64,000 nt of DNA from Oceanobacillus iheyensis HTE831 (GTDB lineage Bacteria; Bacillota; Bacilli; Bacillales; Amphibacillaceae). The stretch covers positions 2,520,501 through 2,584,500 of the forward strand of contig NC_004193.1 in the NCBI RefSeq assembly GCF_000011245.1, given 5' to 3'. Of the stretch, positions 48,015 to 56,151 are shown piece after piece. The position numbers and the translations under genes were made by a program. Below the pieces are notes generated by a model, which was given only the letters and a program-made list of their open reading frames with translations, did no database searches and was not told the origin of the DNA. Position 1 is the stretch's first letter; every line of letters begins with the position of its first letter.

Positions 48015-48716
48015 TTATTGAACATAATCCCCGTTATAACTAATTAGTACAGCATTTCCAACTCCTTGTATGTCAGAAATTGAATTTACAAAACTCGGCT
48101 CACTTCCTTTTAAACGCACTTCTATTGTCATTTCTGTTTCGTTTGCTGTAATTGATTTATGTTTAATATTGAACCGTTTTACTTCTGATTTTAATTGTTC
48201 AAATACTTTCTGTTCCGCTTGATGATCCGTTACATTTACGACGAATAGATAAGGTGTCTCTAAATTCGACTTCTTCATGGATAGAAACAGGACGAGTCCA
48301 ATAATAATCGACCCAATAATAGATAGTTTATAAAAACCTGCTCCAGTAATAATCCCTACAGCTAATGCCCAAAACAGGAAAATTAAATCGCTAGGATCTT
48401 TAATGGGAGTACGGAAGCGTACGATGGACAATGCCCCAACCATTCCTAGAGATAGAATTAAATTTGACCCAATCGCCATAATAATTAAAGATGTGATCAT
48501 CGACAAAGCGATTAAACTAATATTGAAGTTTTTAGAATATAAAACTCCACTAAACACTCGCTTATAAAGAAAATAAATAAATAATCCTAGCAAAAATGAT
48601 ATTGACATTGTTATTCCTATTTCTATTAACGAAATATCGGTATTAAAATTAGATAGCACTTCTGAATTAAATATATCTGACCAATTAACAGAATTTGTAG
48701 TTTCTGATTGTTGCAT
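48015..48716 (-). CDS. DUF4956 membrane protein
   Basis: A 233-residue membrane protein with four hydrophobic segments (about 32-150), the conserved loop GMVGALSIVRFRTPIKDPSDLIFLFWALAVGIITGAG and a C-terminal cytoplasmic alpha/beta domain (about 155-230). The layout, a small helical membrane module followed by an ACT-like domain, resembles MgtC proteins, but this comparison is my inference. DUF4956 genes are commonly found next to VTC and CotH genes. It starts 1 nt after the VTC stop. The role is unknown. Confidence 0.88.
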   Translation of the reverse strand: MQQSETTNSVNWSDIFNSEVLSNFNTDISLIEIGITMSISFLLGLFIYFLYKRVFSGVLYSKNFNISLIALSMITSLIIMAIGSNLILSLGMVGALSIVRFRTPIKDPSDLIFLFWALAVGIITGAGFYKLSIIGSIIIGLVLFLSMKKSNLETPYLFVVNVTDHQAEQKVFEQLKSEVKRFNIKHKSITANETEMTIEVRLKGSEPSFVNSISDIQGVGNAVLISYNGDYVQ

Positions 48717-48717
48717 T

Positions 48718-49428
48718 TTACTGATCCTCCCATGTGTTTGCTTTCATATATTTACGACAAATCGTATACTTTGATGCAGATTGCCTTTGCAATCCATTTA
48801 ATTGCAATGCTTGACTAATATATCTAGGTATATATTCATCAAACTTCACTTCTAAAATATAAACAGGCTCATCTAGAGCTCGCACTGGTTTTAAATCTAT
48901 ATCAAAAGGATTTATTTTATTTAATGATGTTCGTAAGTCCTTATCAAAAGTAATACGGACATTCCCTGTTCTTGCTACATACGCTTCTCGAACATAATCT
49001 ACAATTACTTTTGGACGTAAAAGCCTGTGTTTCATTTCTAAATATATTTCTTGTAATAATGGAGACTTTTCATCAGCTATTGCTTCAAAATCTCCATGTA
49101 ATAAGTCATCAACCATCCTTCTAGAGATACTTACTTTTTCTTTAGCAATCCACGTATTTCTTTTTATTTTCTTTTCCAAATGGATTATGTCATCGGATTT
49201 GTTATACATACGTATACGAAATTTATGCCTATTTTCAATTCCTGCCTGCTTTTCCTGTAATGCCTTATTTTCAAAGTCATCAAAATAAACACTACGAATA
49301 TGGTAGTCACCTTCGTCATTTGCATGCTCGTCTCTACGAATAAGAATTCCTAAGCGTTGACGAATTAGATAATATTGATGATAGTTTACGTAATATTTCT
49401 GCTCGTGCCGAAACTTTACACCTGTCAT
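48718..49428 (-). CDS. VTC-domain (triphosphate tunnel) protein, putative polyphosphate polymerase
   Basis: The 236-residue protein is a single VTC domain, related to the catalytic tunnel domain of the yeast vacuolar polyphosphate polymerase Vtc4. Strands with alternating charged residues that line the tunnel are visible: FRHEQKYYV, IRSVYFDD, RHKFRIRMYN, HLEKKIKRNTWIAKEKVSISR, RPKVIVDYVREAY, RITFDKDL, YILEVKFDEYIP and SASKYTICRKYM. No membrane segment or signal is present. I chose the ATG at 49428 because AAGGAGGGAAACA precedes it; the open frame to 49557 covers a leader hairpin. Polymerase activity in bacteria is not established from sequence. Confidence 0.88.
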   Translation of the reverse strand: MTGVKFRHEQKYYVNYHQYYLIRQRLGILIRRDEHANDEGDYHIRSVYFDDFENKALQEKQAGIENRHKFRIRMYNKSDDIIHLEKKIKRNTWIAKEKVSISRRMVDDLLHGDFEAIADEKSPLLQEIYLEMKHRLLRPKVIVDYVREAYVARTGNVRITFDKDLRTSLNKINPFDIDLKPVRALDEPVYILEVKFDEYIPRYISQALQLNGLQRQSASKYTICRKYMKANTWEDQ

Positions 49429-49570
49429 TGTTTCCCTCCTTATACTTTTTTCCATTCTATTTTCAACAGTTACCTCAATTTCATAATTAATATATTTGGT
49501 ATAAAAACCGCATGCACTGTTTGATTCCCATTTCAGACGGGCCTTTTTAACAGACAAGCTTCAACTAGAA

Positions 49571-49597
49571 GAAAATCCATCTTCCTATTGGATTTTC
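49571..49597. repeat. Leader hairpin upstream of the VTC operon
   Basis: GAAAATCCA and TGGATTTTC form a perfect 9-bp stem with a 9-nt loop about 145 nt before the VTC start. Without a strong U-run its role as attenuator is uncertain. Confidence 0.45.
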
Positions 49598-49613
49598 AAT
49601 CTCTGTTGGTTTG

Positions 49614-49644
49614 ATCAGGAGTCGCTGGCTTCCATTCCAATCGT
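49614..49644. repeat. Dispersed repeat remnant, copy G (CAGGAGTCG type)
   Basis: CAGGAGTCGCTGGCTTCCAT followed by TCCAATCG is a shorter relative of the repeats at 26001 and 62271. The remaining gap 49429-49770 shows no gene. Confidence 0.45.
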
Positions 49645-49770
49645 TTTTTAATAAAACGTAGCAATTATGAAATTAAATCAGATAAGCAACCGATATAATC
49701 ATCATAAATTGCTTATGTGTCAGGAAAATGTCTAGATTAATTATTAATGGTTCCGTCAACATTTTTAAAC

Positions 49771-49812
49771 AAAAAATACCGAAGTATCTTCCGCAAAGGG
49801 ATAATACTTCGG
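49771..49812 (-). terminator. Intrinsic terminator of the two-component operon
   Basis: CCGAAGTAT and ATACTTCGG form a 9-bp perfect stem with additional TCC/GGA pairing inside, followed by U6 on minus, directly after the histidine kinase stop. It separates the kinase gene from the VTC operon. Confidence 0.88.
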
Positions 49813-49814
49813 CT

Positions 49815-51221
49815 TCAATCTGATTGTTTTCTGTTTTCTTGTACTATGGGTAATTGCAATTTCATCGTTGTTCCACTTTTATCACTATGGAGTAAAGTTA
49901 AGTCTCCATTCATTGCTTGTGCAATCATTTTACTTAATGCTAATCCTAACCCTAATCCTCTCGTTGAATATTTCTTCTCATTACCACGATAGAACCTCTC
50001 AAAAATTAAAGCTTGCTCTTCCATTGGAATCCCAATTCCACCATCAACAACATATATCCATACATCTTGTTGTTCGATTAGAATTTTTACGGTTATGATC
50101 CCTTCAGACATTGCTTGACTAGCGTTATTAAATAAGTTCGTTATAATCTGTTCTAATCGAATCCAATCAACTTCTACTATAGCCTCTTCACTATTTCTTT
50201 CCACTTCTACACGAATAGAATTATTCAGATTCGTAATTTCCCAATCATGTACAATTTCTTCAATCGTCTCATTAATAGCTACTTTCTCTCGATTTAAAGG
50301 TAATGTACTTGATGCAAAAGAGTTAAAAGCGAGTAAATCTTCAATCATTGTTTGCATTTTTTCTGTTTCTTTCAGTGAAATCTCTAGGAATTCCTTTCTC
50401 TCTTCATCATTCACAACATCATCATTGATTGCTTGTAATAATCCACTAATTGAAGTAACTGGTGTTTTTAATTCATGCGTTACTCCAGCTAATAATTCCG
50501 TACGAATAGCTTCTAGCCTTTCCAATCGATTGGCCATTCCTTTAAAAGACGAGACTAATTCATGAATTTCTTCTTCTTTACTATTATTTGATAACTCAAC
50601 TTTGTAGTCTCCCTCTTCTATGTTCCTAGCTGCATTAGCGACCTGTTTAATTGGATCTGATAAGCGTTTTGTCAATATATAGATAGCCGCCCAGCCTAAT
50701 AAAGCAAGACTAATAATCATCGTAGCTAATAATTTATATTCATGGTTTACCTTTGTTAATAATTGTTTCGATTCTGCCATCATCACCCAGCCAATCGTTG
50801 TATCATCCATAACGATCGGGGATTTTACCATATAGAAAGTTAATCGGTTTTGATCATCCATTTTCAGTGTTTGTACCGTTTCTGTAGAATCTAACATTTC
50901 TATATCTATCTCTTGATCAAGTGGACTCATTGGCCGATTCCTAGAAATGATTTCTCCTGAACGATCAATTATATAAATTAGAGGCTCTTGTTCCAATCCC
51001 ATCCAACGTTGATCAGGGAAACCACCAGGAATTCCCCCTGGCTGTGGTCTCTCTCCCCTTGATTCTGTGTAACGATCTGCCATATCTTCGGTTAATAATT
51101 CCATCATTTGTACACGATTTTCTAGTGTACTATGACGAATCCACCATACAGATAAAATTGCTATAATCAATAAACCAACACATAATGTTATAAGATAACG
51201 ACTAGTCCAGTAACGTCGCAT
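49815..51221 (-). CDS. Sensor histidine kinase, membrane-bound
   Basis: About 468 residues: membrane helix 1 (YLITLCVGLLIIAILSVWW), an extracellular sensor region of about 140 residues containing a Gly/Pro-rich loop (RPQPGGIPGGFPDQRW), membrane helix 2 (LATMIISLALLGWAAIYIL), a HAMP domain, HisKA with the phospho-acceptor in GVTHELKTPVTSISG, and HATPase motifs NLFNNASQAM, VVDGGIGIP and GLGLGLALSKMIAQA. The start is uncertain: ATG 51221 lacks a clear ribosome site and a GTG at 51251 is possible. It pairs with the response regulator ending 16 nt upstream. The signal is unknown. Confidence 0.9.
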   Translation of the reverse strand: MRRYWTSRYLITLCVGLLIIAILSVWWIRHSTLENRVQMMELLTEDMADRYTESRGERPQPGGIPGGFPDQRWMGLEQEPLIYIIDRSGEIISRNRPMSPLDQEIDIEMLDSTETVQTLKMDDQNRLTFYMVKSPIVMDDTTIGWVMMAESKQLLTKVNHEYKLLATMIISLALLGWAAIYILTKRLSDPIKQVANAARNIEEGDYKVELSNNSKEEEIHELVSSFKGMANRLERLEAIRTELLAGVTHELKTPVTSISGLLQAINDDVVNDEERKEFLEISLKETEKMQTMIEDLLAFNSFASSTLPLNREKVAINETIEEIVHDWEITNLNNSIRVEVERNSEEAIVEVDWIRLEQIITNLFNNASQAMSEGIITVKILIEQQDVWIYVVDGGIGIPMEEQALIFERFYRGNEKKYSTRGLGLGLALSKMIAQAMNGDLTLLHSDKSGTTMKLQLPIVQENRKQSD

Positions 51222-51237
51222 AGGAATTCGTTTAGAC

Positions 51238-51915
51238 TTATTTATAAACACAGAATTGATACCCCAATCCACGAAATGTTTTTATTTCTCCTTCAGATTT
51301 TGGCCAGTCTTTTAATGATTTACGTAACCGTTTAATCGATAAATCTACTGCTCGATCACTACCATCATAATCCCAACCCCAAATGCTATCGAGTAATTGT
51401 TCTCTCGTAAACGTACGGTTTGGATTATCTGCGAAAAATAATAATAATGATAAATCTCTTGGAGTTAATTCAATGATTGTTCCTAATAAGCGAACACGGT
51501 GTGCAACAACATCAATCTCCAATGTTCCAAACTTTATTACATTCGAGTTGTTGTTTTTATTACCTATTCGTCGAAGAACTGCCTGTACACGTGCTACAAG
51601 TTCTTCTCCGTGAAAAGGTTTTGCTATATAGTCATCTGCACCTTGATTTAATCCATCTAAACGATAATTCACATCTCCTAGAGCAGTAAGCATGATCACT
51701 GCACATTTACTACGTATATCCTGTAGTAATGTCCAACCGTCTACCCCCGGTAGCATCACATCTAGAATAACCAAATCAGGTTCAACATGTTTAAAAGTAT
51801 CCATAGCATTCGAACCATCAAATACTTGTTCTACATCATATCCTGCTTTTTTTAAATAAACCTTAATCACCTGACTAATCGGATATTCATCCTCTATAAT
51901 CAATATTTTTTTCAT
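51238..51915 (-). CDS. OmpR/PhoB-family response regulator
   Basis: The 225-residue protein has a receiver domain MKKILIIEDEYPISQVIK...PDLVILDVMLPGVDGWTLL with phospho-acceptor Asp near 50, conserved Thr in VIMLTALGD and Lys in YIAKPFHGEELVARV, then a winged-helix Trans_reg_C domain (TPRDLSLLLFFADNPNRTFTREQLLDSIWG...SDRAVDLSIKRLRKSL). I chose the ATG at 51915; the frame to 51960 is upstream of the likely ribosome site. It is the first gene of the two-component operon next to the VTC-DUF4956-CotH genes, which are its most obvious candidate targets. Confidence 0.93.
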   Translation of the reverse strand: MKKILIIEDEYPISQVIKVYLKKAGYDVEQVFDGSNAMDTFKHVEPDLVILDVMLPGVDGWTLLQDIRSKCAVIMLTALGDVNYRLDGLNQGADDYIAKPFHGEELVARVQAVLRRIGNKNNNSNVIKFGTLEIDVVAHRVRLLGTIIELTPRDLSLLLFFADNPNRTFTREQLLDSIWGWDYDGSDRAVDLSIKRLRKSLKDWPKSEGEIKTFRGLGYQFCVYK

Positions 51916-51989
51916 ATTTCCACTTCCTGTAACCAATTGATATACAATAAAAGTATACAACAGTTTTATGTCAGAATTATGTCTAATTA

Positions 51990-52667
51990 TTATCCTCTTA
52001 GAAGTGTAAAAGCATAAACTTCCGGACAGCCATTCTCTAATAATATCGAAGCTGCCTGGCGTATGGTAGTTCCTGTTGTATAAATATCATCAATTAGAAC
52101 AACGTTTTTTCGAATCGGACTAGAACTATAAAATGGATTAGTAGACTTCAATCTTTCCACTCTTGATTTTTTTGATTGTTTATCACTAACCTTTCTTCCA
52201 ATCGCTTGTTGAATTGGCATATCTAACATTTCAGCCAGTGCGAGAGCTTGATTAAATCCTCTTTCCTTCATTCGTTTATCGCTCAGAGGCACAGGTACTA
52301 GAATTAATTCTTTTTTCTGATCTATAAAAACACGATCAAACGCATACTTCAATTCATCGCGAAATATTTCACGTAACACATAATCACCTCGAAACTTCCA
52401 CAATGAGATAATATTTTTCATCCATTCATTATAAAGAAATACGGAATAATTAAATTGAATAACCTCTCCAAGTTGATTCCATTCTGTACAATCGTGACAT
52501 ATTGTTAATTCACTTGGACGACTACAAATCGAACACCTACTTCCGGTTATTTTTTCCATATAGAGTGAACAGTTAGAACAAATGACTTGATCTCGTTTAA
52601 AGGTTAACCAATTCCCCCAGGAAACTGTTGTATCCATAGATTGACCGCAACTCAGACATTGATTCAT
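51990..52667 (-). CDS. comFC: Late competence protein ComFC, phosphoribosyltransferase-like
   Basis: ComFC supports natural DNA uptake together with ComFA. The 225-residue protein has an N-terminal zinc-binding region with Cys pairs (CLSCGQSM, CSNCSLYM, CSICSRPSE, CHDCTEW) and a C-terminal PRTase fold with VPVPLSDKRMKERGFNQALALAEM and the PRPP loop VVLIDDIYTTGTTIRQAA. Its start overlaps the comFA stop by 4 nt (ATGA). comFB is absent. In B. subtilis the next gene is yvyF, displaced here by the insertion. Confidence 0.94.
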   Translation of the reverse strand: MNQCLSCGQSMDTTVSWGNWLTFKRDQVICSNCSLYMEKITGSRCSICSRPSELTICHDCTEWNQLGEVIQFNYSVFLYNEWMKNIISLWKFRGDYVLREIFRDELKYAFDRVFIDQKKELILVPVPLSDKRMKERGFNQALALAEMLDMPIQQAIGRKVSDKQSKKSRVERLKSTNPFYSSSPIRKNVVLIDDIYTTGTTIRQAASILLENGCPEVYAFTLLRG

Positions 52668-54088
52668 AATTTTTTCCCTTTTCGGTTCATATCAACTATC
52701 AATTGCTTACTTTTTTCCATTGCCTTTGTTTTACCGCTATGAAAGAATACAACTTCTCCAGTTGGATCAGTAGCACTTCTCCCTGCTCGGCCTGCAATTT
52801 GTACAAGTGCTGCTTCATCAAAAACTTCATGGCCTGCATCCATGACTGCTACATCTACAGATGGAAATGTTACTCCTCTTTCCAAGATTGTTGTAGTAAG
52901 TAATACTTGTAATTTCTTTACACGAAAGTCATTTATCTTTTCTTCTCTGCGCTTATCTTCAGCATAAACTTCTTGAAATTCCGATTTATTTTTAATAATA
53001 CGATTGCTAAGTAATTCTTCACATAATTCTTTCTGTAAATCTTTAGCTAGTCGAACTGTTGGGACAAAAATTAATAGTTGCCTTTTAGGATTATTTCGCT
53101 TGGACAGCCACTTATAGAAGATAGAAGGGAACTGTTTGTTAGACAAGGATTGATGAAGTCGAAGAGACATTTTCATTGTTGGTTCAGGTAAAGGATAACC
53201 GTGGTAACGGAGAGGTACATAGACATGTGGAAGCTTTCGTTGTCGAATTCTGTTTTGTAGATCTTTACGAGGGGTTGCAGTGAGGTAAATGCTTATTGCA
53301 TGAGGCTTTTTTGCATGATTTGCAGCGTAAGTTAATGTCTTATCATAATAGAAAGGGAACGCATCCACTTCATCAATTACTATTACATCAAAGGCCTCTC
53401 TAAATCGCATTAATTGATGTGTCGTTGCCAATATAATTTGAGACATACCAGATTTACTTTCACTACTTCCATACATTGCTTCCACAGTAACCTTCTCAAA
53501 CGCTGACTGTATTCTCGGATACAGTTCACGAATAACATCTACTCTAGGTGAAGCAATTGCAATACGTTTTCCTTGTTGCATACAATAATTGATAGCCGGA
53601 AATAGCATTTCTGTTTTACCGGATCCACAAACCGCCCAAATTAAAAACTCTTTTTCTTTTCCTTGAATCGCTTTTACTAAACTGTTTGATGCTGTCTGTT
53701 GAGCATAAGTTAGTTCACCGTCCCAGGTTAATGCATTCGCATGCGATGTGTATTTTGCCTGTGTACCATTCCAGAGATATAAAGGTTTGCATTCACTTAT
53801 CTTACCCATCTGAATACAATTTCTACAATAGAGATGCTTCTGCTGATTACACCGGCTACAAGGATAAACAGAAAATAGCTTTCGATTTTTATTACCACAT
53901 CGTACACATTGAATAGATAACCCTTTTCGGATAATAGCTTTAACGGAAATTAGTTGTTGAGTGGATAGGAGTGTTTGAAGACATTTGCTGGGGAAAGGAA
54001 TCTCTTCTTCTAATAGTAGTTTATTAGAAAAATAATAAGTTAGGAATAACGGTGAGGATGTAATACAATTACTATCTATTTCTTTCAT
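52664..54088 (-). CDS. comFA: DNA uptake ATPase ComFA
   Basis: ComFA is a DEAD-box-like ATPase that pulls single-stranded DNA through ComEC. The 474-residue protein has an N-terminal zinc finger (CVRCGNKNRKLFSVYPCSRC...CRNC, about 61-91), Walker A VCGSGKTEMLFPA near 153-165, DEVDAFPFYY (DEAD-like) near 238-247, TATPRKDL near 273-280 and motif VI QIAGRAGRSATDPTG near 433-447. The ATG follows GGAGG. The upstream space is taken up by a repeat element ending 26 nt before the ATG, which may affect its promoter. Confidence 0.95.
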   Translation of the reverse strand: MKEIDSNCITSSPLFLTYYFSNKLLLEEEIPFPSKCLQTLLSTQQLISVKAIIRKGLSIQCVRCGNKNRKLFSVYPCSRCNQQKHLYCRNCIQMGKISECKPLYLWNGTQAKYTSHANALTWDGELTYAQQTASNSLVKAIQGKEKEFLIWAVCGSGKTEMLFPAINYCMQQGKRIAIASPRVDVIRELYPRIQSAFEKVTVEAMYGSSESKSGMSQIILATTHQLMRFREAFDVIVIDEVDAFPFYYDKTLTYAANHAKKPHAISIYLTATPRKDLQNRIRQRKLPHVYVPLRYHGYPLPEPTMKMSLRLHQSLSNKQFPSIFYKWLSKRNNPKRQLLIFVPTVRLAKDLQKELCEELLSNRIIKNKSEFQEVYAEDKRREEKINDFRVKKLQVLLTTTILERGVTFPSVDVAVMDAGHEVFDEAALVQIAGRAGRSATDPTGEVVFFHSGKTKAMEKSKQLIVDMNRKGKKL

Positions 54089-54113
54089 CTATATACCTCC
54101 GTATATTATCAAT

Positions 54114-54388
54114 GAGACTGGAAAAAAAGTATTTACGCAAAAGATAAGCACGAATTTTGAAAAACAAACTCCAGAAATATACTCCGCTTATCCTAAGGTG
54201 GCTGTTGAGCCTCCGATTACTCATGCATCGGGGTCTCAACTAGGCCTTCCTCCCACAGGATAAGTCGGCAGCATTGCATCGCACGCAGAAAATCGATTGT
54301 TGATTTTCAAGGAGTCTCCGTATATTTCTTACGCTTATTTCAGCTATCATCCGTCTTTTGAGCAGTACTTTTATTATGTCCCAATCCC
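54114..54388. repeat. Degenerate intergenic repeat, copy C (TGGGACA-type ends)
   Basis: This 275-bp element spans nearly the whole 308-bp comFA-degV gap. GAGACTGG at 54114 faces TGTCCCAATCCC at 54377. Inside are GCAAAAGATAAGC, CCAGAAATATACTCCGCTTAT, a GTTGAG-CCGAT/ATCGGGG-CTCAAC hairpin, CTAGGCCTTC, GCATTGCATCGCAC, GATTTTCAAGGAG and CAGCTATCATCCGTCTTTTGA blocks shared with copies A, B and D. Confidence 0.7.
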
Positions 54389-54396
54389 GTATGATA

Positions 54397-55236
54397 TTAT
54401 TTTTTATACCAGCCAATACCTACTGCACCTTCACCTAGGTGCGTGCCGATTACAGGACCAAAATAACTGATCGATGTTTCTGCGTTCGGATATTTTTCTT
54501 TAAACTGTTGTTCTAATTGTTTTGCAGATGCTTCATCATTTCCATGAATAAACACTACACGTAATTCATTGCCTTCAGCTTCATCTTCCAACATCCCCAT
54601 CATTCGATGAATGGCCTTCTTTCTAGTTCTAATTTTTTCAAAAGGCACAATTAACTTGTTTTGGAAATGTAGAATTGGTTTTACTTGCAACAAACTTCCA
54701 ATCAATGCTTGTGCACCTGACAATCTCCCTCCGCGTTGTAGATTCGTTAAATCATCTACCATAAAGTAAGCACGAATAGATTGCTTCATTTCATGTAAAC
54801 GGTCCATGATTTCATTTACCGATTTTCCTTCTTTTGCTAACTTTGCAGCCTCGATAGCATAAAATCCTTGAACCATACAGCTTATCTCTGAATCAAATGT
54901 AATTACTTCGATACCATCAACCATTTCACCAGCACTCGTGACAGTTTGATAAGTGCCACTAATCCCACTAGATAAATGTATGGAAATAACTGCATCGAAA
55001 TGTTCTGCTAATGATTCAAGTTTCTTGGTTACATAGCCAATTGAAGGTTGAGAAGTACTAGGAAGATCTTTTGTTGATTTCATTTTTTTATAGAATTCTT
55101 CTGTTGTTATATCAATTTCTTCTTGATATGAAGCATCATCAAAAATAACGCTTAATGGTACCATATGTATATTATATCTTTCTCTATCATCCTTTGAGAT
55201 ATAAGCCGTACTATCTGACATGACAGCTATCTTCAT
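54397..55236 (-). CDS. degV: DegV family fatty-acid-binding protein
   Basis: DegV-family proteins bind fatty acids for the FakA kinase. The 279-residue protein has the N-terminal MSDSTAYISKDDRERYNIHMVPLSV, the lipid-binding loop TSQPSIGYVTKKLE near 60-73, SIHLSSGISGTYQTVTSA near 85-102 and NLQRGGRLSGAQALIGSLLQVKPILHF near 162-188. AAGGAG precedes the ATG. It lies downstream of degU as in B. subtilis. The cellular role remains lipid binding; a direct link to DegSU is not shown. Confidence 0.94.
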   Translation of the reverse strand: MKIAVMSDSTAYISKDDRERYNIHMVPLSVIFDDASYQEEIDITTEEFYKKMKSTKDLPSTSQPSIGYVTKKLESLAEHFDAVISIHLSSGISGTYQTVTSAGEMVDGIEVITFDSEISCMVQGFYAIEAAKLAKEGKSVNEIMDRLHEMKQSIRAYFMVDDLTNLQRGGRLSGAQALIGSLLQVKPILHFQNKLIVPFEKIRTRKKAIHRMMGMLEDEAEGNELRVVFIHGNDEASAKQLEQQFKEKYPNAETSISYFGPVIGTHLGEGAVGIGWYKK

Positions 55237-55311
55237 GACTATCCTTCTCCTTAATCGATTTTAACTGTAGTTATTTATTTTACATGAATTCCTATAAAAA
55301 ATCGACACAGA

Positions 55312-55345
55312 AAATGCCTTGATGATGTACATCAAGGCATTTTTA
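55312..55345. terminator. Terminator between degU and degV
   Basis: ATGCCTTGATG and CATCAAGGCAT form an 11-bp perfect stem with a 5-nt loop, with T-tracts on both sides. It ends the degU transcript. Confidence 0.85.
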
Positions 55346-55354
55346 TTTTCTTCG

Positions 55355-56047
55355 TTAAATTACTTCTACCCATCCTTTACGGATAGCAGATACAACAGCT
55401 TGAGTTCGATCATTAACGTTCATTTTTTGTAAAATATTACTTACATGGTTTTTTACAGTTTTTTCACTAATATATAGCGTCTCTGCTACTGCACGATTAC
55501 TTTTTCCGTCAGCAAGCAGTTGTAGTACTTGACATTCTCTTTTTGTAAGTAAATGCAATGGCTTACGATATTCAATTCCTTTATCAGCTATACTAGAAGA
55601 ATTTTCTTTAGCCAAGCGTCGATATTCTTTTACTAAGTTATGTGTTACACGAGGGTGTAGGTATGATCCACCATCGCTTACTACTTTAATTGCATCAATT
55701 AAAGCGTCTGAATCCATCTCTTTTAATAAGTATCCTTGCGCACCAGTTTTTAAGGCATGAGTAACATAACTTTCGTCATCATGAATAGATAGAATGATAA
55801 CCTTTGAATTTGGAAAGTACCTTACTAAATCTGCAGTAGCCTGAACCCCATTAATCTCCGGCATGTTAATATCCATAAGTACAACATCTGGTGCATTCTC
55901 TTTCACGAGCTTAGATGCCATCGAACCATCATCACCTTCAGCTACTACTTCAAATGATGGTTCAAAATCTAGTATTCTTTTTACACCCTCTCGGAACAAC
56001 TTATGATCATCAATTAATACAATTCTTACTTCTTTCTCTGTAATCAT
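55355..56047 (-). CDS. degU: Response regulator DegU
   Basis: DegU controls exoenzymes, competence, motility and biofilm formation in Bacillus. The 230-residue NarL/LuxR-type regulator has receiver motifs [18 protein letters not shown] and [17 protein letters not shown] with the phospho-Asp near residue 56, Lys in [12 protein letters not shown], and a C-terminal LuxR HTH ([40 protein letters not shown]). GGGAGGGAG precedes the ATG. It lies 104 nt after degS. The biofilm locus at 59-64 kb is a possible indirect target. Confidence 0.97.
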   Translation of the reverse strand: MITEKEVRIVLIDDHKLFREGVKRILDFEPSFEVVAEGDDGSMASKLVKENAPDVVLMDINMPEINGVQATADLVRYFPNSKVIILSIHDDESYVTHALKTGAQGYLLKEMDSDALIDAIKVVSDGGSYLHPRVTHNLVKEYRRLAKENSSSIADKGIEYRKPLHLLTKRECQVLQLLADGKSNRAVAETLYISEKTVKNHVSNILQKMNVNDRTQAVVSAIRKGWVEVI

Positions 56048-56151
56048 TTGGAAAAACTCCCTCCCGATGATAGTAATTCTTTCTATAGTTCCCTACACGA
56101 AATGACAGTAAATAATAATTCTATTTCTTCTATCTATTCTCTATTATATAC

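Noticed and set aside
49429..49557. N-terminal extension of 43 residues on the VTC protein
   Set aside because: The extension overlaps the leader hairpin and contains no VTC-like sequence; AAGGAGG before ATG 49428 marks the real start.
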